Assembly (NCBI GenBank): GCA_947177685.1 | Contig: CAMWVE010000023.1 | Span: 1 to 44,137, forward strand | Length of the DNA: 44,137 nt | From: an uncultured Porphyromonadaceae bacterium | Lineage (GTDB): Bacteria > Bacteroidota > Bacteroidia > Bacteroidales > Muribaculaceae | Direction: 5' to 3' | Shown: piece by piece, positions 17,761-26,369 of the stretch | Position numbering within the stretch: the first letter of the stretch is position 1 | How the letters are laid out: the number at the start of each line of letters is the position of its first letter | Notes under the pieces: generated by a model | Told to the model about the DNA's origin: nothing | Seen by the model: only the letters and a program-made list of their open reading frames with translations | Database searches by the model: none | Made by a program: the position numbers and the translations under genes

Positions 17761-20700
17761 ATGAAAAAGACCTTATTCTTGCTTTTGGTCATGATACTTT
17801 CGAGTATCGGATTGGCAAGTGCCCAAACCCGGAAGGTTGAGGGCGTGGTTATGTCGGCAACTGACCAGGAGCCGGTCATCGGTGCGACCGTAAAGGTCAA
17901 GGACACCAGTATTGTTGCCGTAACTGATATTGATGGTAACTTTACACTTACTAATGTTCCCGAATCGGCTAAAACCATTGTCGTGACCTACATCGGTATG
18001 AATCCGGCAGAAGTAGCAATCAAACCCGGTAAATTGACAATCGAACTTACTGACGCAGCTGAAATGCTCGAGGAAGTTGTCGTAACCGGTATGACCAAGA
18101 TGGACAAACGACTCTTCACCGGTGCTACCACAAAAATTAACGCCGACGAAGCACGTATCGGCGGTATGGCTGATATCAGCCGAAGCCTTGAAGGACGTGC
18201 TGCCGGTGTGTCAGTCCAGAACGTATCCGGTACATTCGGTACAGCCCCCAAAATCCGCGTCCGCGGTGCCACCTCAATCTACGGTAGCTCCAAGCCCCTC
18301 TGGGTTGTTGACGGCGTCATCATGGAGGACGTGACAAACGTATCGGCTGACGACCTCTCGTCAGGTAACGCAGAAACCCTTATCTCATCAGCTATCGCCG
18401 GTCTGAACCCCGACGACATCGAAAGCTTCGACATCCTCAAGGACGGTTCGGCAACTTCAATCTACGGTGCGCGCGCAATGGCGGGTGTGATCGTTGTAAC
18501 AACCAAAAAAGGTAAAGCCGGTCGCAGCTCCATCACTTACAACGGTGAGTTCACCCTGCGCCTGAAACCCAGCTACAGCACCTTCAACATCATGAACTCT
18601 CATGACCAGATGGGTGTATATCAGGAAATGGCTGCCAAAGGCTACCTGAACTATGCCGAAATCGCCAACGCCGGCAGCAGCGGTGTATATGGGAAAATGT
18701 ATCAGCTCATCTCTGAATACGATGCCACAACCGGTCAGTTCGGTCTGGCTAACACTGCCGAAGCGCGTGCAGAATATCTGCGTGCCGCCGAGCTCCGCAA
18801 CACCGACTGGTTCGACCGTCTGTTCGAAACCTCCGTCATGCAGACACACTCTGTTTCTGTTTCCTCAGGTTCAGAAAAAGCACAGCACTATGTTTCAGCA
18901 TCGGTAATGTACGATCCGGGTTGGTACAAACAGAGCAGCGTGCAGCGCTACACTGCCAACCTCAACACCAGCTACAACATCTCTGACAAAATCAACTTCA
19001 ACATCATAGGTAACGCATCGTTCCGTCGCCAGAAAGCTCCCGGTACTCTCGGTAGCGAAATGGACTTAGTCAGCGGTGAAGTAAAACGTGACTTCGACAT
19101 CAACCCCTATTCTTACTCGATGAACACATCACGTACACTTGACCCCAACGTGTTCTACACCCGCAACTATGCTCCCTTCAACATCATGCACGAGCTTGAC
19201 AACAACTACATGGAACTTGGTGTGAACGACTTCCGTCTGACCGGTATCCTCACCTACAAGCCCCTCCGCAAACTTGAACTCCAGTTGCTCGGTGGCGTGC
19301 AGAACACAGGCACACAACAGGAACACTTCATCAAAGATGAATCAAACCAAGCTATGGCTTACCGCGCTATGCCCACAGCTGCCATCCGCGATGCCAACCC
19401 CTTCCTCTACAAAGATCCTGACAACCCCTTCGCTCTCCCCGTGTCAATCCTTCCCAACGGCGGTATCTACGAACGCGCTGACCGCGGCATGTACAAATGG
19501 GACATGCGTGCCAGCTTGCGTTACAACGACGTGTTCGCTCAGAACCACATCGTAAACTTCTATGCCGGTATGGAAACCAACTCCGTGAACCGTCACTCAA
19601 CATGGTTCCGCGGCTGGGGTATGCAGTATGCAATGGGCGAAGTTGCCAACTACGCCTACGAAGTGTTCAAACGCGGTAAAGAAGAAAACACCGACTACTT
19701 CACTCTGACCAACACTCGCGAACGCAGCGTCGCTTTCTTCGGCAACGCCACTTACTCTTATCAGGGTCGTTACACCATCAACGGAACCCTCCGCTACGAA
19801 GGTACCAACTCACTGGGCAAGAGCCGCAAGTCACGCTGGTTGCCCACATGGAACATTTCAGGTTCTTGGAACGCACATGAAGAACCCTTCTGGGCTGACA
19901 TGCGTCCCGCATGGAGCCACCTGACCCTCAAGGCATCTTACTCACTGACCGGTGACCGTCCTTCAGTCAGCAACGCATTCGCTGTCCTCAGCTCAAGCAA
20001 CCCGTGGCGTCCCTCCGCAGGTGTGACCGAAAGCCAGCTTTACGTTTCACAGCTCGCCAATCAGGACCTCACCTACGAAAAGAAACATGAGCTCAACTTA
20101 GGTCTCTCAACCGGTTTCATCGACAACCGCATCAACTTCGAGTTCGACTGGTACAAACGTAACAACTTTGACCTTATCGGTTACACCACCACTCAGGGTA
20201 TCGGCGGTGAGATTGACAAACTCGGTAACATCGCTTCAATGAAATCTCACGGTATCGAGCTTTCTTTGACCACAAAGAACATCGTTACCCGCGACTTCAC
20301 TTGGACCACCAACTTCATCTACTCTCACACCAAGAACAAAGTGTCGTCACTCAAGACCTCTATGACCATGATGCAGCTCATCACCGGCAGCGGTTTCGCT
20401 CAGGAAGGCTATCCCGTGCGTTCACTCTTCTCGATTCCCTTCATGGGTCTGAATGACGAAGGTCTCCCCACCTTCCTCGATCAGGACGGCAACATCTCAA
20501 CCACCGGCATCTACTTCCAGACCTCTGACCCCGATAAACTCAAATTCCTTGAGTATTCAGGTAGCATCGACCCCACCGACATGGGTTCACTGGGCAACAT
20601 CTTCCGTTATAAAAACCTCTCGCTGAACGTTTATGTAACTTACTCATTCGGCAACGTGGTTCGTCTTGACCCCGTGTTCAAGCAGCAGTATAACGACCTC

Positions 20701-21087
20701 ACTGCCCACACCAAAGAATTTGCTAACCGCTGGACAGTGCCCGGTGACGAGAACCACACCAATATTCCCGTTATCGCCTCAACCACCCAGAACCGCAACG
20801 ACACCAACCTCTCGTATGCTTACAACGCCTACAACTACTCAACAGCGCGCGTTGCAAAGGGTGACTTCATCCGCATGAAAGAAATCTCCGTTTCTTATCA
20901 GGTTCCCCAGAAGATACTGAACGCAATCCGTTTCCAGAGCGCTATGGTCAAACTGCAGGCAACCAACCTCTTCCTGATCTACGCTGACAAGAAACTCAAC
21001 GGTCAGGATCCGGAATTCTTCAACACCGGTGGTGTGGCAGCTCCTACCCCCCGACAGTTTACACTCACTGTTAACTTAGGTTTCTAA
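17761..21087 (+). CDS. SusC/RagA-family TonB-dependent outer-membrane transporter
   Basis: A 1108-aa outer-membrane importer that works with the SusD lipoprotein encoded next to it to take up oligosaccharides or peptides using TonB energy. The signal peptide ends near LASAQ (residue 22). A carboxypeptidase-regulatory-like domain follows (~25-100; KVEGVVMSATDQEPVIGATV). Next is the TonB-box-like EEVVVTGM near residue 105, then the plug with RAAGVSV, KIRVRGATSIYGSSKPLWVV and DGSATSIYGARA. The rest is beta-barrel, ending FTLTVNLGF with the terminal Phe expected for outer-membrane insertion. No N-terminal STN domain is present, so direct signalling to an anti-sigma factor is not expected. Length is in the normal SusC range. 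It is the first gene of a six-gene locus. Substrate is not deducible from the sequence. Confidence 0.96.
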   Translation: MKKTLFLLLVMILSSIGLASAQTRKVEGVVMSATDQEPVIGATVKVKDTSIVAVTDIDGNFTLTNVPESAKTIVVTYIGMNPAEVAIKPGKLTIELTDAAEMLEEVVVTGMTKMDKRLFTGATTKINADEARIGGMADISRSLEGRAAGVSVQNVSGTFGTAPKIRVRGATSIYGSSKPLWVVDGVIMEDVTNVSADDLSSGNAETLISSAIAGLNPDDIESFDILKDGSATSIYGARAMAGVIVVTTKKGKAGRSSITYNGEFTLRLKPSYSTFNIMNSHDQMGVYQEMAAKGYLNYAEIANAGSSGVYGKMYQLISEYDATTGQFGLANTAEARAEYLRAAELRNTDWFDRLFETSVMQTHSVSVSSGSEKAQHYVSASVMYDPGWYKQSSVQRYTANLNTSYNISDKINFNIIGNASFRRQKAPGTLGSEMDLVSGEVKRDFDINPYSYSMNTSRTLDPNVFYTRNYAPFNIMHELDNNYMELGVNDFRLTGILTYKPLRKLELQLLGGVQNTGTQQEHFIKDESNQAMAYRAMPTAAIRDANPFLYKDPDNPFALPVSILPNGGIYERADRGMYKWDMRASLRYNDVFAQNHIVNFYAGMETNSVNRHSTWFRGWGMQYAMGEVANYAYEVFKRGKEENTDYFTLTNTRERSVAFFGNATYSYQGRYTINGTLRYEGTNSLGKSRKSRWLPTWNISGSWNAHEEPFWADMRPAWSHLTLKASYSLTGDRPSVSNAFAVLSSSNPWRPSAGVTESQLYVSQLANQDLTYEKKHELNLGLSTGFIDNRINFEFDWYKRNNFDLIGYTTTQGIGGEIDKLGNIASMKSHGIELSLTTKNIVTRDFTWTTNFIYSHTKNKVSSLKTSMTMMQLITGSGFAQEGYPVRSLFSIPFMGLNDEGLPTFLDQDGNISTTGIYFQTSDPDKLKFLEYSGSIDPTDMGSLGNIFRYKNLSLNVYVTYSFGNVVRLDPVFKQQYNDLTAHTKEFANRWTVPGDENHTNIPVIASTTQNRNDTNLSYAYNAYNYSTARVAKGDFIRMKEISVSYQVPQKILNAIRFQSAMVKLQATNLFLIYADKKLNGQDPEFFNTGGVAAPTPRQFTLTVNLGF

Positions 21088-21094
21088 ATAATAC

Positions 21095-22684
21095 ATGATT
21101 ACAATGAACAGATATATAAAATACGCACTTGTAGCGGCGCTCCCCATTGCCGCCCTTACTTCGTGCAACGATTATCTCGACACAATGCCTGACAACCGTG
21201 CTACGCTTGACAGCGAGAACAAAATCAAGAGCATCCTTGTGTCAGCCTACATTGACTCGGAGTGTGCCTGGGTCAACGAGCTTTCATCGGACAACTGCGA
21301 TGACTACGGCGAACAGAACCCCAACACTAACCGCTGGATGGACGACACCTTCGCTTGGAAAGATGAGTCAGAAAGCGTCAATGAATCACTCGACCGCTAC
21401 TGGGAAGCGAGCTACATCGCAATCGCCGGTGCTAACGAAGCACTCGCAGCTATCGAAAACCTTGGCGGTCCCTCAGTGTCGCCCATGATGGCTGAACTCA
21501 AAGGCGAAGCCCTGATGTGCCGCGCCTACATTCACTTCATGCTCGCAAACCTTTTCTGTCACCCTTGGACTCAGGATGCAGAGCAGTATCTCGGTCTCCC
21601 CTACATGGAACACCCCGAAACTCAGCTTAAACCCCGCTACGAACGCGGCAATCTGGCTGACTTCTACAATCTGATCCAGAAAGACCTCGAAGAAGGTCTG
21701 CAGCTCGTGGGCGACTCTTACTACGACGTGCCCAAATATCACTTCACCCGCAAAGCAGCCTATGCCTTCGCAACCCGCTTCTACCTCTACACCGAACAGT
21801 GGGAGAAAGCTGTTAAAGCCGGTACAGAGTGCGTCGGCACCGACCCCTCGTCAATGCTCCGCAACTGGTCAATCTTTGCAGGCATCCCCGGCACAGGTCA
21901 GGTTAAACCCAATGCCTACATCTCGCCCAACGAAAACGCTAACCTGCTGTTGCAGACTTCTTACTCACGCATCGGCGTTGTTTTCGGAGGTTACACCAAC
22001 TACAGCCGTTACAGCCACGGTCAGTATCTCGCAATCAACGAGGACTTCCGCGCCAATAACATCTACGGCTCTACTCCCTATTCTGTTTATGCAACCTACA
22101 CCGGTTCTAACTTCGACAAGTCAGTGATCAGCAAGTGCAGCTACCTGTTCGAATACACTGACCCCGTGGCAGGCGTCGGATACACCCACACTGTTATCCC
22201 CGTGCTCACCGCCGATGAAGCAGTCCTGAACCGTGCCGAAGCTCATGTGATGCTCGGTGAATTCGATGAAGCCGCTGCCGACCTCTCAGCTTGGATGTCA
22301 GCGTTCACTTCAAGCAAGGTGACCGTGACTCCCCAGTCAGTCGTTTCATTCTACAAGAATAAAAACTATTGCTACAGCGACAATGATCAGATTGCATCAG
22401 GCTTGAAAAAACACCTCAACCCCGCATTCGAAATCGATGAAGAAGGCTCAACTCAGGAGTGCATGCTCCAGTGCGTTCTGGCAATGCGCCGAATCGAAAC
22501 TCTTCACCACGGTCTGCGTTGGTATGACATCCGCCGCTACGGCATTGAAATTCCCCGTCGCGTAATCAACGCTTCGAACCGTCCCGACCACAAAACTGAC
22601 TGGCTCGGCAAGGATGACCCCCGCCGCACCTATCAGATTCCCTTGAAAGTGCGTGACGCCGGCTTCCAGCCCAATCCGCGATAA
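21095..22684 (+). CDS. SusD/RagB-family surface lipoprotein
   Basis: A 529-aa surface glycan-binding lipoprotein that caps the SusC barrel. The lipobox ALTSC puts the acylated Cys at residue 24 and is followed by NDYLDTMPD, a classic SusD N-terminus. An alternative ATG at 21104 (MNRYIK) gives 526 aa with the same signal peptide and cannot be excluded. TPR-like helices follow (for example GEALMCRAYIHFMLANLF and RKAAYAFATRFYLYTEQWEK). The C-terminal segment RRIETLHHGLRWYDIRRYG and final YQIPLKVRDAGFQPNPR are typical of RagB/SusD proteins. It starts 7 bases after the SusC stop. The specific glycan is unknown. Confidence 0.95.
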   Translation: MITMNRYIKYALVAALPIAALTSCNDYLDTMPDNRATLDSENKIKSILVSAYIDSECAWVNELSSDNCDDYGEQNPNTNRWMDDTFAWKDESESVNESLDRYWEASYIAIAGANEALAAIENLGGPSVSPMMAELKGEALMCRAYIHFMLANLFCHPWTQDAEQYLGLPYMEHPETQLKPRYERGNLADFYNLIQKDLEEGLQLVGDSYYDVPKYHFTRKAAYAFATRFYLYTEQWEKAVKAGTECVGTDPSSMLRNWSIFAGIPGTGQVKPNAYISPNENANLLLQTSYSRIGVVFGGYTNYSRYSHGQYLAINEDFRANNIYGSTPYSVYATYTGSNFDKSVISKCSYLFEYTDPVAGVGYTHTVIPVLTADEAVLNRAEAHVMLGEFDEAAADLSAWMSAFTSSKVTVTPQSVVSFYKNKNYCYSDNDQIASGLKKHLNPAFEIDEEGSTQECMLQCVLAMRRIETLHHGLRWYDIRRYGIEIPRRVINASNRPDHKTDWLGKDDPRRTYQIPLKVRDAGFQPNPR

Positions 22685-22720
22685 AACCAATTCATTGTTT
22701 CACACATCAATTTTTGAAAA

Positions 22721-23623
22721 ATGAAATACAACAAAATATTAGGACTGATGTTGATGGGTGCCGTTGCAGCCGGGTTCTGCTCATGCTCGGATGAGGACCT
22801 CACAAAGGAACCGTCAAATATCGTCACTCCCAACACCGAGCGCAACGAATTTGACATCTGGTTGACTGCAAACTTCCAGAAACCTTACAACATCGACTAC
22901 AAATACCGCTACGAACACATCGAGGGTAACTACAACTACTATCTGGTTCCTGCCCGCTATGAGGACGCCATAACCATGGCTCATCTGATCAAATACATGT
23001 GTATCGAAGCTTACAACGAAGTGGCTGGTCCCGACTTCACTTGCCAGTACTTCCCCAAGATGTTCTACACCGTAGGCGAATGGGAGTATAACAACAACGG
23101 TACATTCGTGCTCGGTACTGCCGAGGGCGGTCGTAAGATTTTCCTCGCCGGTCTGAACTATCTCCCCGAGAGCGTAAGCAATCCCGAACGTCTCAATGAA
23201 TATTACTTCAAGACCATCCACCACGAGTTCACCCACATCCTGAACCAGACAAAGAGCATCCCCGCAGCTTATCAGACCGTGACTTTCTCTGGTTATGTAA
23301 GCGACATGTGGAGCGAGCCCCCCTACAACGAAACCTACCTCGAAAACGGTTTCATCTCAAACTACGCTCAGCACTCTTATCAGGAGGACTTTGCCGAAAT
23401 GGTGTCAATCTATGTGACCAACACACCCCAATACTGGAACAAACTCGTTGCCGGTGCAAGTGAAGAAGGTCAGTCTGCAATCTCGCAGAAACTCGACATC
23501 ATCCGCTCTTACTTCGAAACCTACTACAACATCGACATTGACGAACTGCGCGATGTTATCCAGCGCCGTCAGGAAGATGTGGCTACCGGTAAGGTGGACC
23601 TTCTCGATCTTTCAGTAAACTAA
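22721..23623 (+). CDS. SusCD-associated zinc metallohydrolase-like lipoprotein (HExxH)
   Basis: A 300-aa lipoprotein, acylated Cys probably 22 (GFCSC). The motif HHEFTH at 167-172 contains HExxH (His168, Glu169, His172), a zincin signature. Downstream, DFAEMVS (223-229) supplies a Glu that could be the third ligand. This matches the family of putative zinc metallopeptidase lipoproteins regularly found beside SusC/SusD pairs (Peptidase_Mx1 / 'substrate import-associated zinc metallohydrolase lipoprotein'). It starts 36 bases after SusD and precedes the DUF4302-like gene, an arrangement seen repeatedly in this family. It may process a peptide or glycopeptide ligand at the surface. Actual proteolysis by this family is, to my knowledge, not well proven. 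Confidence 0.85.
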   Translation: MKYNKILGLMLMGAVAAGFCSCSDEDLTKEPSNIVTPNTERNEFDIWLTANFQKPYNIDYKYRYEHIEGNYNYYLVPARYEDAITMAHLIKYMCIEAYNEVAGPDFTCQYFPKMFYTVGEWEYNNNGTFVLGTAEGGRKIFLAGLNYLPESVSNPERLNEYYFKTIHHEFTHILNQTKSIPAAYQTVTFSGYVSDMWSEPPYNETYLENGFISNYAQHSYQEDFAEMVSIYVTNTPQYWNKLVAGASEEGQSAISQKLDIIRSYFETYYNIDIDELRDVIQRRQEDVATGKVDLLDLSVN

Positions 23624-23644
23624 TCCTAAATCACGAATTTTGAT

Positions 23645-24934
23645 ATGAAATTGTTCAAAACATACATAGCGGTAGCACTGGCATTATTTGCCTTGATACC
23701 CACATCATGTCTCAAGAATCAGGAAGATATTTTCGATGACCCTTCAAACGTGCGCATGCAGCAGTATCTCGACCACGCCAAGGAGGTGCTCATGTCAGCT
23801 CCCAACGGCTGGATTTTCGACTATGCTCCTGACCGCAACCACTCCTACGGCATGATTCTTTACACTCTCCAGTTCAACTCCGGAGAAGTAACCGTTGGTT
23901 CGGAAATAGCTCCCGGCGAATTTGAAACAAGCCTCTACAAACTCACCAACGACAACGGTCCAAGCCTTTCGTTCGACTCTTATAACACCCTGATGCACTA
24001 CTTCGCTACTCCCTCGTGGAGCCACTATCAGGCACTCGACGGCGACTTCGAGTTCATCATCATGGACGTTAAGCCCGAACGTATCGTCCTCAAAGGAAAA
24101 CGTACAGGCAACCTCATGGCCCTCACTCCCCTGCAGGAAGATGCCGAAACCTACATCAAGAAAACCATGGCTTCAGCCGATGAGCAATTTCTGGTGCGCG
24201 CTGCCGGCACTGTCGCAGGCAAAAGCGCTGAGGTGTTCCTCAATCTCGACGTGAACCGTTTTGAGATCACTTTCGACGATCCCTCGGTTGAACCCGCTGA
24301 AGCTTACTTCGCTTTCTCACCCACAGGCATCCGTTTCCCCATACCCCTTGAAATTGACGGCAAGACTGTTGAAAGCCTCGACTACAAGTTCGACGCTGCA
24401 ACCGAAGCAGGCGAATACTCCTCGGCAGCCGGTTCTTCACTCGATGTCAAGGTTGCAACCTACATCCCCGCTGACTACGCTTACATCACAGATTACTCAG
24501 GTCCATTCACCATGAGATTAGGTGGTAAGGATGTCGATTGCACCCTCGAACCCAATCCCGCTGAAGGCACCGTGCTCATCAAAGATCTCAACAACCGTTA
24601 CGACATCGTGGCACAGTATTCTAAAGGCTACGGCACAATCAGCCTCACATCGCAGGAACTCGGCATGAACGGCAAAAATCCCATCAAGCTCTGTTCAGGC
24701 ACAGGTGGCGGTTTCTATCAGGCTCCCGGAATGGCAGGCGTGCAGTTCCACAGAGACACTGAAAACCCCAACCTGTTCAATGCCGAAATCGTTTCAAGCA
24801 TGAGCAAATCAGGTGAAGTAGGTCGATATTTCGTTATCATCGAATTTGTCGACGGTGTAGCATACCTCTGCTCCACACCTTGGCAAATCGGCGGAATGTA
24901 CGAGTTCGAACTCCAATCGCTCACCAAGAAGTAA
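23645..24934 (+). CDS. DUF4302-like lipoprotein of the SusCD locus
   Basis: A 429-aa predicted lipoprotein; the lipobox IPTSC gives Cys22. The N-terminal part (YLDHAKEVLMSAPNGWIFDY, then MILYTLQFNSGEVTV) fits DUF4302 proteins, which sit next to SusC/SusD and HExxH lipoproteins in many Bacteroidota. The family has no established biochemical role; a surface binding or accessory function is inferred. The C-terminal half is beta-rich and ends with WQIGGMYEFELQSL. It lies 21 bases after the metallohydrolase gene and 18 before the BACON gene, so it is in the same transcript. Family assignment is from memory of the pattern and would need a profile search. Confidence 0.75.
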   Translation: MKLFKTYIAVALALFALIPTSCLKNQEDIFDDPSNVRMQQYLDHAKEVLMSAPNGWIFDYAPDRNHSYGMILYTLQFNSGEVTVGSEIAPGEFETSLYKLTNDNGPSLSFDSYNTLMHYFATPSWSHYQALDGDFEFIIMDVKPERIVLKGKRTGNLMALTPLQEDAETYIKKTMASADEQFLVRAAGTVAGKSAEVFLNLDVNRFEITFDDPSVEPAEAYFAFSPTGIRFPIPLEIDGKTVESLDYKFDAATEAGEYSSAAGSSLDVKVATYIPADYAYITDYSGPFTMRLGGKDVDCTLEPNPAEGTVLIKDLNNRYDIVAQYSKGYGTISLTSQELGMNGKNPIKLCSGTGGGFYQAPGMAGVQFHRDTENPNLFNAEIVSSMSKSGEVGRYFVIIEFVDGVAYLCSTPWQIGGMYEFELQSLTKK

Positions 24935-24952
24935 TCACATCATCAAAAAGCA

Positions 24953-26350
24953 ATGACAATGAAAAAGATATTCAAATCATTCCTCATAGCTGCCATCGCC
25001 TTGACAATCACTACCTCGTGTGATGACAATGAAACCACCGAGCTGATGACTCCTCCGGCGATTACAATCGTCAGCCGCTCCACCAATTTCCCGGCTGCCG
25101 CTTCTACAGGCAGTGTCAAATTCACCGCCGATGGTCCTGTGACCGTTTCTACTCAGAACAGCTGGATCACAGCAACCGTCGAAGGTGACGAAATCAAAAT
25201 CGAATGTACTCAGAACGATGAACTGCAGGGTCGTACCGGCGTGATTACCGCTAAAACCAAAGCCGGCTCCACTGACATCAACATCATTCAGGAAGGCGTT
25301 TACTTCCAAGTGCCCAACGTTGATAAACTCGACTTCGAATGTACAGCCTCAACCTATGAAATTGAAGTTCACTCCAACGCACTCGTTGAAGTCGTTTCAG
25401 ACGTTGACTGGATTTCAGGCGAATGTGTCGACGGTATCCTGAAAATCAACATCGACGCTAACCCCACATTCGATGTCCGCACATGCGACATGACAATCAA
25501 GAGCGGTGTGACAAAAACCAAGATTCCCGTTTCACAGAAAGGTATCTATCTTGAAATCTTCGATCTGGAAACTTGGACCTGTCCTGACTCACGCAAGACA
25601 ATGACACTCACACTGCCGTTCGATGTGCCCGTTTCATTCAGCACTGACAACCCCGACTGGCTTGTAAGCAGCTACAACCCCGCTACCCGAGTTTGGAAAA
25701 TCACTGCCGAAGCAAACAACACAGGTCACGTCCGTACCAGCAAGTTCGATTACATCCTCGGAACCAAGAAAGGAACAGTGAACGTGCGTCAGTGCGACTT
25801 CAACAAAGACCTCGCCTCAAACGATTACGGTCTGTTCTTCACCAACGATGAAGGCGTTCGCATGTACTTCCAGGCAGCTCTGAAGAAAGTCGGCAGCAAC
25901 TACCGCATCAACATCACTGCGCTCAACCTCAACATTCCCGTTTCGTTTGACACCAACAGCCACACATTCACCCTCCGTGGTGGTCAGGCTTGCGGTACAA
26001 TGGGCGCAGATAACATCTACACCGTGTTCGTTTACTACGATCCCGTTGATCGCGGCAACTACTTCACTTGGTCAAACTCTTGGCAGATGAAGGGCGAACC
26101 CGAATTCAAATTGGTTAATGGCAAATACAGAACCATCATTCCGTTCAAGGATCCGGGCAATAACCCCTACACCATCTCTTATCTCGAGCTTCACTCATTC
26201 TCATCAACTTCACTCTCCGGCTCAACCTCACGAGGCACTGTGGTCAGACTCCGCGACATGACTGTTGAGAGAATCCACTCAGGCATCACCTCTGCCGAAG
26301 CTGGTGCACAGCCTGTTGATATTGAGGCTCTGTTCGACACTTGTCGATAA
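24953..26350 (+). CDS. BACON-like domain lipoprotein of the SusCD locus
   Basis: A 465-aa lipoprotein (463 if started at the ATG at 24959); the acyl Cys is in ITTSCDD. Tandem immunoglobulin-like repeats follow. Two show the BACON signature of aromatic/Trp and terminal Q.G: STQNSWITATV...INIIQEG (~57-110) and VSDVDWISGEC...IPVSQKG (~130-195). A third divergent repeat contains STDNPDWLVSS. BACON domains are thought to bind carbohydrate or mucin, or to act as spacers in surface proteins. The C-terminal ~190 residues (from NDYGLFFTNDEG) are not recognised. Position between the DUF4302-like and GH31 genes suggests a surface glycan-binding protein (the SusE/F or SGBP slot). Confidence 0.75.
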   Translation: MTMKKIFKSFLIAAIALTITTSCDDNETTELMTPPAITIVSRSTNFPAAASTGSVKFTADGPVTVSTQNSWITATVEGDEIKIECTQNDELQGRTGVITAKTKAGSTDINIIQEGVYFQVPNVDKLDFECTASTYEIEVHSNALVEVVSDVDWISGECVDGILKINIDANPTFDVRTCDMTIKSGVTKTKIPVSQKGIYLEIFDLETWTCPDSRKTMTLTLPFDVPVSFSTDNPDWLVSSYNPATRVWKITAEANNTGHVRTSKFDYILGTKKGTVNVRQCDFNKDLASNDYGLFFTNDEGVRMYFQAALKKVGSNYRINITALNLNIPVSFDTNSHTFTLRGGQACGTMGADNIYTVFVYYDPVDRGNYFTWSNSWQMKGEPEFKLVNGKYRTIIPFKDPGNNPYTISYLELHSFSSTSLSGSTSRGTVVRLRDMTVERIHSGITSAEAGAQPVDIEALFDTCR

Positions 26351-26369
26351 TAACCTAAAACTATAGTTA